The notes under the pieces are model-generated. The model searched no databases and was not told the origin of the DNA. It saw only the letters and a list, made by a program, of their open reading frames with translations. 64,000 nucleotides of DNA from Pseudopithomyces maydicus (Eukaryota > Ascomycota > Dothideomycetes > Pleosporales > Didymosphaeriaceae), in contig JANTUC010000014.1 in the NCBI GenBank assembly GCA_026873275.1, positions 496,001 to 560,000 of the forward strand, written 5' to 3'. This document shows, piece by piece, positions 11,508-25,541 of this stretch. Positions within the stretch are counted from its first letter, which is position 1. Each line of letters begins with the position of its first letter. A program made the translations under genes and the position numbers.

Positions 11508-14500
11508 AGTTACTCTCGCTAAGAAGATAAAATTTATAAAAATAAAATAATTACTTTTATTTAAAGGATAAAATCTATAAAAGTAAAGAGAGTTATTTCT
11601 ACTAAGTAAATAGAACCTATAGAAGTAGACTAGTAGGTTTAAGAATAGTAAAGGATAAATAAAATAGTATATAATTTAAAATATTCTCTATATATTTCTT
11701 ATTTTTTATAATTAATTTTTTATATATCTTTATATACTCGCTTATAGCTAAATTAAAGCTATTCTTTATAATTAAAAATTATTAGCCTTTATAGAAGATA
11801 GTTATTTTACTTTTAATAATAAAATAGGGATATTTATATTATTTATTACCTAACTATTACTTAACTACTAAATATCTATAAGACTCCTAAAAAGCCTGCC
11901 TATCTTTATATAAACTAAGTAAATAAGAACCCCTTATAATACTTTAATTATTTAAAAATTTAAATTAATATAATAACCTTAATAAGCTCTATAAGTTTAT
12001 AGGCTTTTAGTAGAAATACTGCTTTTAAATTTATAATATATTTAGTAATAATACTAGTGGTCTAAATTATAAAAATATAAAAGCTCTATATATAGATAAT
12101 AACTCTAATAACTATTATATAGAAATAGGTATAAACACTATTTTAGGCCTAAATAAGGCTTATAATAAAAGTACCCTTTAAAGTAACTAAATACTATAAT
12201 AAAGAGAAGACTAGACTTAAAATATTCCTTATTAATATAAAATTATATTACTATTATAATAGCAAGATCTTTAGCACTAATTAAATTAAAGTCTTAATAG
12301 TAAAAATATATATAAAAAAAAGCTACTAAATAGCTTTAACCCTTTATTAATAATTACTTAGCTTATAAAGATAAATTATAGAAGTAAAATAATACTACTA
12401 AAAAGTCTTTAAATTCTAGAATAGGTTTAAGGAATAGATTAAAATTATATTTAAAAAAGTTAATAAAGAAAAAAAGGTAAAATAATAAATATAATATTTT
12501 AAATAAATTAAGTCTACTAGTAAATATTTATTAGAGTTTAAATAGTTATAAGCTAAAATAAATTAGGATAATGCCCTACTCTAGGCTGTATATTATAATA
12601 AATTAAAAGAATTAGTTAACGATAAACTAACGTATTATAATTAATTAAATAATTTAAAGGAATTTATTAAATTAGTAATCTATATTAATAACAGGCTATA
12701 TAAATAATATCTAGAAAAGAAGGAGTTAGAAAAGCTAGTATTTAACTAAAAAACTAATATAAAAAAAGCTTATAATTATAATAAATAAAATAAAGATAAA
12801 GATATTATAATAATTAATAAAGCCTATAAAAAATAATAATAGAAAAAGGGTAAGCATAACTACTAAAATAATAGATTTTTTAATAAAAAAAGATAGTAAT
12901 AGTATAATAAAAAAGTCTATTTAGGATATAGAAAGCTGGGACATTTTATATATAATTATATTATAAAAAATAAAATTAAAGGGAAACAATTATAAGTAAT
13001 AAAAATATAAATAGCTTTTATTATAAAGAAAGATAGTAAGATCTTAAAATTAAAATATAAATTATTATAAAAATATTTATACTTAACCCTATAAGAAAAA
13101 GAGATTTAAAAATAAATATTAAAGGATATTTACTAGCTATATAGGAATAGAATATACTACACTAAAAATTATAATAAAAGGGTTTAAATTTGCGGAAATA
13201 TATATAAATAAATATTAATACTTATAGATTAACACTAAAGAGTAGTTAATAACCTATATAATTAAATTTAGATTTAAATTTAATATAAAAGTATTAAATA
13301 GTATTTATATTATTAAGAAAAGTGCAAAACCTATAATAAGATAAAGAATAATATCTAATAGTAATTTAAAGACCCTACCTATAAATATATTTATTTAAAG
13401 AATTACTAAATAGTAATATATTACTAGTATAATTAAAAAAATTAGGAAAAACCTACTTTTAAAAAAGATAGATAAAGTACTGTAATAATACTTATTAAAT
13501 CTACTATAAGTATAAATATACTATAGAATAGTAACTATAGGGCCTAATTTATAAATATACTTTTAAAGTAAATATATATAATACTAATTATAGAGTAAAC
13601 TATAATATAATATACTAAGATATTACTTACTAAAAGGATTATAAAAGGAAATATTTTATATATTATTATAAAAAGGAAGAGGATATTATAAATTTATTTA
13701 ATAAAAAATACTAAAGAATAGCTCTAAATAAATATATATTAAAAGAATATAATTAGTATAAGTAGAATAATATTAAAAAGAAAAAGAACACTTAAATTAA
13801 GCTAAGGCTTATTTTAATAAGCTCTATATAAAATATAATTAAAAATTAAATACTACTTACCTAAGAAGAAATTTAAAGAAATTAAGTAATATTAATAGTA
13901 AATTAGGAAACTAGTATACTACTAAAAAATAAACTATACTAATAAAAATATTTTTATAAAGGTTCGCAGAGCAGATTAGGACAATAACTTATATATTAAA
14001 AAAGAAGTTATAATTAGAGGATACTAAGTAATAGCGCTTATAAATTTTAAAATTATTAAATATTTAATCTCCTCTAAAGTAATAGAAAGGTATAAGTTAT
14101 TTTATTAAAATAAAGCGACGCCTATTTAAGTAAAAATAATAAATAAAATATTCTTCTAAAGATATAGTAAAGGCTAATTATATTTTAAAATAACGTTATT
14201 AATTATCAGCTTAAATGGACTCTAGAGTTAATATAATTTTATTATAATAGACTTAGAAAGCCTAAAAGTAATTATTAATTATAATTAGCTATTAAAGTAT
14301 AATCCTATTATTAATTAATAGAAGAAAATAATATATAATTAAAAATTTATAATTAGAATTACTAGTATAGGGAAGTTATAAATACGCCTAAAGGTTTAAT
14401 ATATACCTTAAAAAGAGGGAATTAGTAGAAAAAAGACTATATAGTAAATATTATTTTATAAGATTATAAGAATCTATAAAAAGGACCCTTAAAAAGTAAA

Positions 14501-14726
14501 TATTATTTAAATATAAAAGAGTAAGCTCTAAAAGGAGGGGTAAGAAATTTTATTTATACTTTAAGAATACTAAGACTTTATAGAACTTTTTTATAAGAAA
14601 GATAGTAAAACACTTTTAAAATACTAAAAATAGGATTATAAGATCTACCTATAAGAAGGTATAAAGTTATATTTAAAATAATTATAATTACTATTACAAG
14701 ATTAATAGAAAGAATTAATAAAGTAG

Positions 14727-15225
14727 TGTTATAATCTGAGTTTTAGTATAAGGCTATAGTATCTTATACTAGTCAGCAGCTTACTATAGGATTAGTAACT
14801 CTTATAATTATACGCCGTGCTATATAACTATATTATAATTATATAGTTATATAAGTGCTCTATAATAAGTATCTTATATTTATACTTAGTATTTTACTAT
14901 TTAATAAAGAGCACTTAATAGGGAGCGCTTAATAGAAAGTATTTAATAAAGAGTAGTTCTTAAAAATTACTCGCCAGCAAGTAGGACTAGTATATAATAT
15001 ATAGAAATTTAAAGTATCTACTTTAATATTTATATTTAACCTATTTATTAATCTATTGTTTAGATTTACTTAGGCCCCCTTATTAATTTAGTATTATTTA
15101 TAATACTAATATTAACTACCCTATTAATCTACTTATATAGTTAATAATCCTTCTCCCTCTATAAGTTATTTTTACTTAAGAACTAATTTTAATCTCTAAG
15201 ATTAACTATCCTTGTAGTTATAATA
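14727..15225 (+). repeat. B left LTR (499 bp)
   Basis: It begins TGTTATAATC, ends TTATAATA, and pairs over its full length with 21055-21553. Confidence 0.92.
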
Positions 15226-15399
15226 TCTTAAATACCCTTAATATAAGCGACTTTAATAACTTTATCTTATTTAATAATTCTAATAGTAAAGCTGCTAAAC
15301 TAGACTTATATAATAATAATTAATATAAACTTAAAATATAATTATTCTAACTTAACTTATACTTCTACTATATTAATAAAGATATAAAAGATAAGGATA

Positions 15400-18300
15400 A
15401 AGTTATTTTTATTATTATATATATAAGAGGTGAACTAGCTAATTAAATTTAGTTATATATTAAAGTATATCTTTTAGTAGAAAATTAAGAAGGAGACTAG
15501 ATTAACTAATTTATTAAAAATTATAATACCTTTTATATATAAATTAAATAACTCTTTAATTTAACTAATAAAAAATTTTATACTAAAGAAGCTATCTAAC
15601 GCCTTTAATAAATATACTTAGTAACTAAGTATACTATAAAGTTTAAATACTACGCTATATAAATTAGATAGAATAATAATTTTCTATATAAAATATATAA
15701 GTAAGGTCTTAAAAAATCTATACGCGAAGAACTTCTACGTAGTAGAATTATAATTAATATATTATAAGAACTTTATAACAAAACTATTAGAATTAATATA
15801 AAATAGTATAAATTATACTAAGAATATAAGAGTTATAGAAAATTCTAACTTATATATAGTAAGTTAAGCGGATAAACTAGTTACTATATAACTATTACTA
15901 AATAATAGGTTATAAAAGACCCCTACAGCTACTAGTTAATAGAACTAAATAATATAATAATAAAAAAGGAGAAGAAGAAAACTAGAATATATAATAAAGT
16001 TTCTAAAAATATTAATAAATTAAATAGACTTAAGCACGCCTTTAGTAAACCTTAAAAAGGGACTTTATTTAATTAAAAGGAGTAATGTACTTATTTTAAT
16101 TATAATAAACTAAGTTATATTACCAGGAATTATAAATCTAAGAATAAAGTTATTAAATAGTTAAATATAATTACTATTATTAATAATTAAAATAATAAAG
16201 ATAAATGGGTTATTATAGACGGCATAAGTAATATAAACCTAAATAAATACTTAGACTTAGATAATTCACAACTCTATAAGAATCTATATAAAGAACCTAT
16301 TAATAACTTTAAATTTATATAAGTGTAAGCACCTACGCTATATCCTTAAACTAAATTAATTAATATTATAGAGTATTTTAATAAACTTACGCAAATAGAA
16401 CCTATAAAAAAAGAATTCTAATTATAAAATATAGATCTTTCTAAAGGATTAGTCCTATACCTAAATAATTAGTAATTTAAGTATATTAATAAAGCTAATA
16501 TTAAATAGGGATAAAAAAGGTACTAATAATAATTAAAGTAAAAAATCTATAAAAACGAGAAAGAAACCTATAAACTAGATTATATACTAGACCACTAAAA
16601 CTCTAAATATATATATATTAACTAAAAACTATATAATTATAACTAATATACTATCTACTATAGGGCTAAGGAAGAATATTAATATTTTTTTAAATAATTT
16701 TACTACTAATAGGAATAGTTTAACTATTTAATTAATAATTATAATATATATCTCTGGAATAAGCAAACTTAATAATATTTTTTAAAATATTTTAAAAAAG
16801 AAAATATAATAATAACCCTTATTATTAATAGAGTATATACTTAAGAATATTAGTAGATATGCTTATATAAAAATTACTAAAAGTATATAAAAACTAAAGC
16901 TATATTTAGATTTAGTAAAAATAAATAGCTTAATATAATAGAGGTAAGTAAATTCTTTAAATATAAGTAAGTAGGTAAGAAAGGCAAGTAGTCTTTTTTA
17001 AATTAATAAGTAGACTTAGTGGAGCCGCAATAGAATTAAATATATTAATAATAAATAAGTATTGTTTATTAAGCTACTGGTGATACTTAATAAAGGAATA
17101 TAAATTAAAATTTTATTAAATTTAAGAGTCTAAGGAAACTTTATTTTAAAGAAAACTATTTAATAAGCTAGATTTAAAGAATAACTTAAGATAACTCCTT
17201 TAGCTATTTATATTATAAATAAATACTAATTATTAAGATAATTAAGTATATAATATAAAATTATAATAACACTTAAGATCTATAAGCACTAAGAGAGGAT
17301 TACCTTAAATATTTTAAATATAAATTAGTATAGCTTAATCCTAAGTATTCCTTAGCTATAAAAGTATAACTTATAAATATATTAAAAAAAGAAAGAGCTT
17401 TTAATAAAAAATTATAAATATATATTATAGTTAGAACCTATATATTATATAATACTAATAGTAAATAAGAGCATGATTAATAATTTAAATTTATAATAGA
17501 AAGTTAATAAATTAGAATTACTTTTAGTAAATATTAATAGGCACTACTAGATTAAGAAGTATAAAAAGGAGAAATATATAATTTATAATATCCTTAATAA
17601 ATATAAAGAATGGAGTTATTTATTTTAAGAAGAGGAAGGAAAAGTAAATTTATTTAAATACTAATTTTAGGATTATATAATTAACCTAAAAAAAGGAAAA
17701 CGCTACCTTTTAAACTATTATATAATAAATTAGAAAAAGAACTCTAATAAGAAAAAGACTTTATTAAGAAAAACCTTAATAAAGAATATATATAAGAATT
17801 AAAATTATCTATAGTAAGTTTATTTATATTTATACTTAAGAAAAATAAAGAATTATAATTATATATTAATTACTGAGCACTTAATAATATTATAATTAAA
17901 AATAGATACCTATTACTAAATATTATAAAATTATAAAATAGACTTTTAAGAGTTAAAATATTTACAGCTATAGACTTAAAAAATAGATACTACTTTATTA
18001 GAATAAAAGAAGGTAAAGAATAGAAAATAGTATTTAAATTGTAATATAGCCTATTTAAGTATATAGTTATACTATTTAGACTAATTAACGCACCAGTAAT
18101 ATTCTAGGAATTAATTAATAATATGCTAAGAAACTACCTTAATATCTTTATAATTACCTACTTAAATAATATCCTTATATACTTAAAGAATAAGTAAAAA
18201 TATATAGAATATATTAAAATTATATTAAAAGCTTTACGGAAAGCATACTTAAGGATTAAATTAAAAAAATATAAATTTTATATTATAGAACTAGAGTTCC

Positions 18301-20340
18301 TGGGATACGTTATTAATATAAAAAGTTTTAGTATAAGTCTAAAAAAGGTTAAAACTATATAAGTATAGCTAATTCTAAAAACTATAAGAGATATATAAGA
18401 ATTCTTAGAATTTTATAAATTTAATAGATAGTTTATTAAGGATTACTTTAAAATTACTATATCTTTAATAGCACTAATTAAGAAGGATATAATATTTAAG
18501 TAGATAAAGTAATATAATTAAGCTTTTAAATAGCTAGTATAAGTAAGTATTAGTATACTAGTTTTAGTTATTTTTAGAAGTAATAAATTATTATATATAA
18601 AGATTAATATAAATAACTTAGCTATTAGAGTATATATAAAATAAAAAAGAGATAGATAATAGCACTCTATTATTTACTACTTTTATAAATTTATTAATAT
18701 AGAAATACGCTATAATATCTATAATAAAGAATTATATACTATTATTAAAGCACTTAAATATTAAAGAATCTATATATATAGATGCTTAGAACTTATAATC
18801 TTTATAAATTATAAAAACCTATTATAATTTATAATAATAAAAGAATTAACACCGTAATAAGCGTAATAGTTAGAAGTCTTTAGATAGTATAAATTTAAAA
18901 TCCTATATATACTAGGAAAAGAGAATAGATAAGTAAATACTCTAAATAAAAGAAAAGATTTTATAGAAAATAAAATTAAAATATATTTAATAATTTTTAA
19001 AGAAAATAAGGACGGATTATTAGAACCTATAATAGAACTTAATTAATTAATAATAATTATTAAGAATGTATTAAAGGAATAGTAAAAAGAGGTTATATAA
19101 TAATATTATAATAACTCTCTTTATAGATATTTAGAAATTAGTAAGATAATAGAACTAATCTAATAGAATTATAATTTTAAAGGAATTAAGAAAGTTATAA
19201 TTAATTATATTAAAAAGTGCGTAGACTACTAAAGGAATAAGTATATAATATATTTAAAATATAGAGAAATATAAGCCATTAAAATACTTATAGTACTATA
19301 AAAAGATATTACTATAAATTTTATTACTAGACTACTAAGATCTATAGACTTAGCTATAGAAGTTAAGTATAATATAATATTAGTTATTATAGATAGATTT
19401 ATAAAATATGCTAAGATAATACTTTATAAAAAGAAATATATTATAGACTAATTAGAATACCTTATTTTTAACAGACTTATAAGATATTATAGTATACTAA
19501 AGATAATTATTAGCAACAGAGATAAACTCTTTATATTAAATTATTAAATAATATTTATAGCACTTATTAAAATAAAACAAAAACTATTAATAGCTTATTA
19601 CCTATAAACAAATAAATAAATAAAATATACTAACTAAATTATAAAAATATACCTATGCATCTACTATAATAAAAAGAAAGATAATTAAGTTTTATTATTA
19701 TTTTTAGTATAAATAGCATATAATAATAAAGAATTAGTAATAATTAGAACTATACTATATTATATAAACTATAGAAAATATCTATATCTTTTTAATTAAG
19801 TCTTATTAATAGTTATTAATATAATAGAAGCAGAGAAAACCGCAGAAATTATAAAATAAATATATAAAGAATTATAAGAAAACCTTAAGAAATCTTAATA
19901 ATAAATAATTTCCTATATTAATAAGAAATAAAAAACGGCACCTTAATTAAAGAAGGGGGATAAAGTATACTTACTTATAAAAAATCTTTATATATAGAAG
20001 AAGAAATATAAGAAACTAAATTATATTAAAGTTAAATTATTTTTTATTTTTAAATAGATATCGCCTATAAACTATAAGTTAGAACTATTACTAGATATAA
20101 AGATACACTTAATATTTTATATATTATTATTAGAACTAGTAGACCTAGAAATATTAATTTAAATTACCTTTTATTATTAAGCTAAGGAAGAAAATAAGTT
20201 TAAAATAGAATATATTTTAGATATATAATATAGCTTAGAATAAAGAAATAATAAATACCTTATTAAATAGAAAGGATATCCTAATAGCGAAAATATATAA
20301 AAATTAGAAGATAACTTAAGTAATTATTAATAAAAACTAA
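15400..20340 (+). pseudogene. B gag-pol relic (zinc knuckle, RT, RNase H, integrase, chromodomain)
   Basis: A Gag zinc-knuckle remnant lies near 16080-16160. Reverse transcriptase spans about 17880-18350 with a recognisable FRLINAPVIF stretch (family: FGLTNAPATFQ) and a YLNNILIYL box in place of YLDDILIYS. RNase H follows at about 18590-18990. An integrase core around 19310-19450 reads IDLAIEVKYNIILVIIDRF. A chromodomain at about 20205-20325 reads NKYLIKWKGYPNSEN once TAG is read as Trp. Catalytic Asp-to-Asn changes and many stops show it is dead. Confidence 0.87.
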
Positions 20341-20574
20341 AAAAGTACTATAATTAGATATTAGTAAAACTATAAAAATACTATAATTTTAGCCCTAATA
20401 AAGAATTAGAAGTATAAATTATAAAGACTAGTTAAATTAAAAGAAGGAAATAAGTATACCTTAAGCACTTAAAGAAGGAACTAGAATTAATAAAAAATTA
20501 TTTAATAAGTTTAAGGTTACCTATATTATAAATAAATAATTAATTAAAGTATCTACTGCAGGATAAGCTAATAA

Positions 20575-21000
20575 TATTATATTTATTATTTTACCTTCCG
20601 CCTTTATATTTATAGTAAAATATAAGATCTTCTTATAAGTATACTTTTTAACTTAAGCTAATATTTTTTTATCTTTTAATAATTTAGTAATAATTAATAT
20701 TAACTTCTTTTTATCCTTTTTAATCTTCTTTTTATACTTTTTACGAGTCTTATTAAGGGATGTCTATAATATATTAATATAAAAATAATTCTAATAAACA
20801 CATTCGGCACACTTTAAATTTAAATTTAATATAATATAATATTTGCGATTTTTAGCGTTGCAGTTAAAATAAGAAGACTCTATAATAATATTAGCCTAAA
20901 GAATTTTATTATAAAAATAGAATTTATAAATAGTAGATTTAGTAGGTATATTAACTTATATATTTAAGTGTATAATGCGGGGCAGATGCTTATATAAGAA
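20575..21000 (-). pseudogene. Antisense reading frame in B between chromodomain and 3' LTR
   Basis: The minus strand from about 21000 to 20575 reads as one frame of about 140 codons broken by TAG/TAA only. It includes CAECVY followed by a highly basic stretch (KTRKKYKKKIKKDKKK) and then LLKDKKILA and YPAVDT. A CxxC pair followed by a charged, coiled-coil-like helix could be a small zinc-binding protein, but I cannot name it. The arrangement parallels the antisense frame of family A although the predicted peptides look different. Confidence 0.48.
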
Positions 21001-21054
21001 TAGATAAGTATAATTATATAATTTAAAAATAAATTAATTAAAGGAAGGGGATAA

Positions 21055-21553
21055 TATTATAATTTAAATTTTAATATAAAGTTATAGTATTTTATACTAG
21101 TTAGTAGCTTACTATAGAGTTAATAACTTTTATAATTATACGCTGCGCTATATAACTATATTATAATTATATAGTTATATAAGTACTTTATAATAAGTAC
21201 TTTATATCTATACTTAGTACTCTACTATTTAGTAAAGAGTATTTAGTAGGGAGCGCTTAATAGAGAGCACTTAATAAAGAGTAATTTTTAAAAATTACTT
21301 ACTAGCGAGTAGAACTAGTATATAGTATATAAAAATTTAAAGTATTTACTTTAATACTTATATTTAACCTATTTATTAATTTATTATTTAGATTTACTTA
21401 GGCCCCCTTATTAATTTAGTATTATTTATAATATTAATATTAACTACCTTATTAACCTACTTATATAGTTAATAATCCTTCTCTCTCTATAAGTTGTTCC
21501 TGCCCAAGAACCAACCTTAACCTCTAGGACTAGCTACCCTTGTGGTTATAATA
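21055..21553 (+). repeat. B right LTR (499 bp)
   Basis: It pairs with 14727-15225. The last about 70 bases (CCTGCCCAAGAACCAACC region) are noticeably less mutated than the left copy. Confidence 0.92.
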
Positions 21554-24374
21554 AGTAGTTAAAGAAGAACTTAAAATAAAAATTTATATAACTTAATAAG
21601 AGCCTAATAGTCTCTGCTATATTATTTATATTAAAAAAAATAGATAACTTTGACTATATATAAATTACTAATAATTAAATAATAAAACTATTAAAAATTA
21701 ATATTTACTACTACTAATAATAGAGCTTATAGACTAACTCTAGGAAGCTAAGTAGTTTATAAAGTTTAATATATAAAATAGCTTTTATTACATCTATATA
21801 ATTAAAGGACATAGATAGATAACTGCATTCTAAATATATTATAAACTATATAAATTTATAATTATACTAATAGGACTTATAAATACTTTAGTAATATTTT
21901 AAGTAGTAGTAAATAAGGCGTTATATAAATACTTAAATATATTTTATATAGTATACCTAGACAATGTGCTAGTATACTCTAAAAGAATACTTAAAGAATA
22001 TATATAATATATATAAAAAGTACTAGAAAAGATAAAAGAATATTAATTATTTTTATATTTAAATAAATATAAGTTCTATACGATAAAAATTAAATACTTA
22101 AAATTTATTATTTTAAGAGAAGGGATTGCTATAGACCTTAAAAAAATAATTATAGTATAAAAATAATTATAACTTAAATTAATAAAAGATATCTAGTTCT
22201 TTTTAGGGTTTATTAACTTCTATTAAAAGTTTATTACTAACTATTCCAAGACAACGATACCCTTAATATAAATTATAAAAAAGAAGTAAAATTTAAATAA
22301 AAAAGAAATAATATATAATATTTAAAAATTTAAAGAAACTATTTCTTTTAGCACCCCTCTTATAAATATTTAACCTAGAAAGAAAAACTTAAATTAAAAT
22401 AGATATATTTAACTATGCACTAGGAGTAGTATTTATATAATAATATAAAAATAAGAAGTAGAGACTAATATTTTTTTATTTATAAAAGTTTTTTAGAGTA
22501 GAACTAAATTATAATATTTATAATAAGGAACTATTAGGGGTAGTAAATATTTTTAAATAATAGAAAACGCAGCTTATAAGAGCGCCTATAAAAATTAAAG
22601 TATAAATAGATTATATAAACCTTACTAGCTTTATATTAATAAAGAAACTTAACTAATAATAAATATAATAGGTAGAGTTTTTTATAAACTTTAACTTTAT
22701 AATTTATTATTACTTAGAAACCTTTAATAGGGCGATAAATATCTTAAGTAGAAAGATTAACCTAATTAAAAATTAACTAGAATTATATAACGTAATACTC
22801 TGAAAAGGGTATAATAGGACTTTAAAATATAACTAACTTAAAAAACCCTAGGAAAACGAATAACTTTTAAAACTTAAAGTATAAAAAGTATTAGTTAAAC
22901 TAATAGATTACTAAAGATAGATTATTATAGGAATATAAAAGATACTTAAATTAATAAAAGAATTATATAAGTCTAGGGAATAAGGATACTTAGGTATAAA
23001 AGAAATAATATAATATATTATAAATAAATATATTATCCATAAACTTAAATAGATAATTATTAAAGAGATAAATAATTATTTAGCCTACTATAAAAATAAG
23101 TTTAAAAAATATAAATTTTATAGTCTCCTATAATTATTGCTAGTAGCCTAACAACTATAATAAAATATAATAATAAATTTTATAGTAAAACTCCTAAAAT
23201 TGCTATAACTAGAAATAAAATAAATATATAATATTATTATAGTAATAATAAATAGACTTATAAAAGCTGTAAAATTTAGGCCTATAAAAGAGTTTATAAT
23301 AATAAAAGAACTAGCTTACAAAATTAATAATATACTATTTATAGAGCACGGCCTATTAAAGGAACTTATTATAAACTATAATAAGCTTTTTATATTTAAA
23401 TATTAAGATATATTTATTACAATATTAGAAATAAATTAGAAGTTATTAATAAGCTTCTATCTATAGACAGATAAATAAATAAAAAGAACTAACTAGATAT
23501 TAAAATAGTACCTAAGATTCTATATTAATAAATAATAAAATAATTAAGTAGAACTACTACTAATAGTATAGTTAGTATATAATAAAGCTAGATTAGGTAT
23601 AAAAGGATATTTATTATACTATATAAATTATAAATATAAGCTGGTCACTTATTAAAATCTATAAAATATAGAAAATATTTCTATAAGAGCCTAGAATAAG
23701 GCTTAAAGAATAAGAGAACTATATAATACCCTCTATAAAAGAATTATAAAAAGAGCCCTCTCAGCATCTATAAATATAAATAAATAAAAAATTAAGGGAT
23801 TAATCTTTAAAAAGGGGGATAAAGTTTTCCTATTATAAAAAAATTTAAAAATTAAGAGACTAAGCAAAAAACTAAACTATTTATAAATAAGACTCTTTAA
23901 AATTGTTAAGACTAAAGAATTAATTATAAATAAATTACTTTTATTATAAGGAACTAAAATATACCTTACTTTTTATAAAAATTTTCTAGAACTAGTACTT
24001 TTAAGCGCTTTAATTAAAATCTAACTAAAATTAAAAGATAATAAATATAAAATTAAAGCTATTAAGGATCTATAAATAAATAAAGATTAATAATAATATC
24101 TAGTAAAGTAGAAAGGATAGTTAAAGCAGTATAATACTTAAAAATTAAAAGAAAATCTTATAAACTATAAGAAATTACTAAGGAACTTTTATTAATAGAA
24201 GTTAGTATACTATTTTTAAAATAACTATATAAGGGGACGCTTAGTTTAAAATTAGCTAAGAAGATAAAAAGATTAAAAAATAAAAAAATTAAATAAAAAA
24301 GAAGGATTAGCCTATAATTAACTTAAATTAATTAATAATATAGGTAGTATTATAAAAATAATAATAATTCTATT

Positions 24375-24780
24375 TTTTAAAACCTTCTTCTTTAAGATCT
24401 CTATTATATTAGTTATATAAATATTATATATAGTAAAGGCCTACTCCTCCTCCTTAGCTTAAATAATTTTAAGTCTTAAATAGGTAGCCTCCGCTTTAGT
24501 AGTTAAAAACTTAATATATTTTTAATATTTTATTATTTAAATATGCTCCTACTCTTTCTTAGGAATTTAAAAACTATACTTTATATAAATTATAATATAC
24601 ATAATATACTCCTTAATAAAAATATTTATAAAACACTTTAGAATCTTCTTTTTAATATAATAAGTATATTTTATCGGCATTACTAAACTATAATAATAAA
24701 CTTTATTAGTATATATATAATATTTTTTAGTTAATAATAGTTTTAGTATCTTAGGTATAGTTAGGCGAACGAAAAATAGA
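24375..24780 (-). pseudogene. Antisense reading frame in A2, counterpart of the A1 one
   Basis: The frame starts FVRLTIPKILKLLLTKKYY and runs to about 24375. It matches the A1 antisense frame codon for codon, with mostly transition differences and the same kind of TAA/TAG interruptions. Two ATG codons survive inside it, but the true start is not determinable. Product unrecognised. Confidence 0.5.
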
Positions 24781-24914
24781 AAAAAAGAAAATAATATTAT
24801 AAAAATTTTTACTTTTATAGCTATAGTTATTATAGGGGTAATTATAATACTAATAAACTACGCTATAATAATAAATATAGGCTATTAGGATAATAACCTT
24901 AAATAAGAGGGTAA

Positions 24915-25536
24915 TATTATAATTATAATAAGAAATTATAAGATAGCAGGAAAGAATTATATATAAAATATTAATAATTAAGATAAAGGGAATAATTAAT
25001 TATATATTAGATAGTAAGGCCAGCTAAATAATATATTATATAATTATAATTTTATTAAGAGTATAAAATTTTAGAAATACTAGATTTTAGTAAAAGTAAA
25101 GTCATTACTCCTACTAAAAAGATAAAATTTATAAAAGTAGAGTAATTACTTTTATTTAAAGGATAAAATTAATAAAAGTAAAGGGAGTTACTCTCGCTAA
25201 GTAAATAAAACCTATAAAAATAGACTAGTAGGTTTAAGGATAGTAAAGAATAAATAAAATAATATATAATTTAAAATACTCTTTATATATTCCTTATTTT
25301 TTATAATTAATTTTTTATATATCTTCGCATACTCGTTTATAGCTAAATTAAAGTTATTCTTTATAATTAAAAATTATTAATCTTTATAAAAGATAGTTAT
25401 CTTACTTTTAGTAATAAAATAGGGATATTTATATTACTTATTACCTAATTATTACTTGATTATTAAATATTTATAAGGCTCCTAAGAAGCCTGCCTACCC
25501 TTACACAGACTAGGTAAGTAGGAACCCCTAATAATA
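24915..25536 (+). repeat. A2 right LTR (622 bp)
   Basis: Same family and length as the A1 LTRs; it ends in CCCCTAATAATA and is followed by the TATAT duplication. One base near the end (TA for TT) is a transversion rather than a transition. Confidence 0.9.
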
Positions 25537-25541
25537 TATAT

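Larger units (their letters stand above)
14727..21553 (+). mobile_element. Ty3/gypsy chromovirus B nested in A2 pol
   Basis: The 6,827-bp element has two LTRs of exactly 499 bp (14727-15225 and 21055-21553). It is flanked by the 5-bp target duplication AGTAG (14722-14726 and 21554-21558), and excising it restores collinearity of A2 with A1. The left LTR keeps the terminal TG (TGTTATAATC); the right has TA, a RIP change. The purine tract AAAGGAAGGGGATAA lies just before the 3' LTR. Confidence 0.93.
11942..24250 (+). pseudogene. A2 gag-pol relic, split by element B
   Basis: The same coding layout as A1: a zinc-knuckle remnant near 12910-12970 (here the His codon survives), RT split by element B at 14726/21559, a YLDNVLVYS box near 21955, integrase near 23250-23330 and a chromodomain near 24090-24200. 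Substitutions against A1 are overwhelmingly transitions, and the two copies stay collinear across the interior. Confidence 0.83.
3929..25536 (+). mobile_element. Ty3/gypsy chromovirus A2, interrupted by nested elements A1 and B
   Basis: A2 starts at TATTACAATCAC (3929) and ends at 25536, flanked by the 5-bp duplication TATAT (3924-3928, 25537-25541). Removing A1 plus one AGTTA copy, and B plus one AGTAG copy, leaves 7,385 bp, one base shorter than sister copy A1. Its left LTR is split: 3929-4121 (193 bp) plus 11513-11941 (429 bp) equals 622 bp, exactly the length of its right LTR (24915-25536). The interior is in two pieces, 11942-14726 and 21559-24914. A2 is therefore the oldest of the three nested elements. 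Confidence 0.92.
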
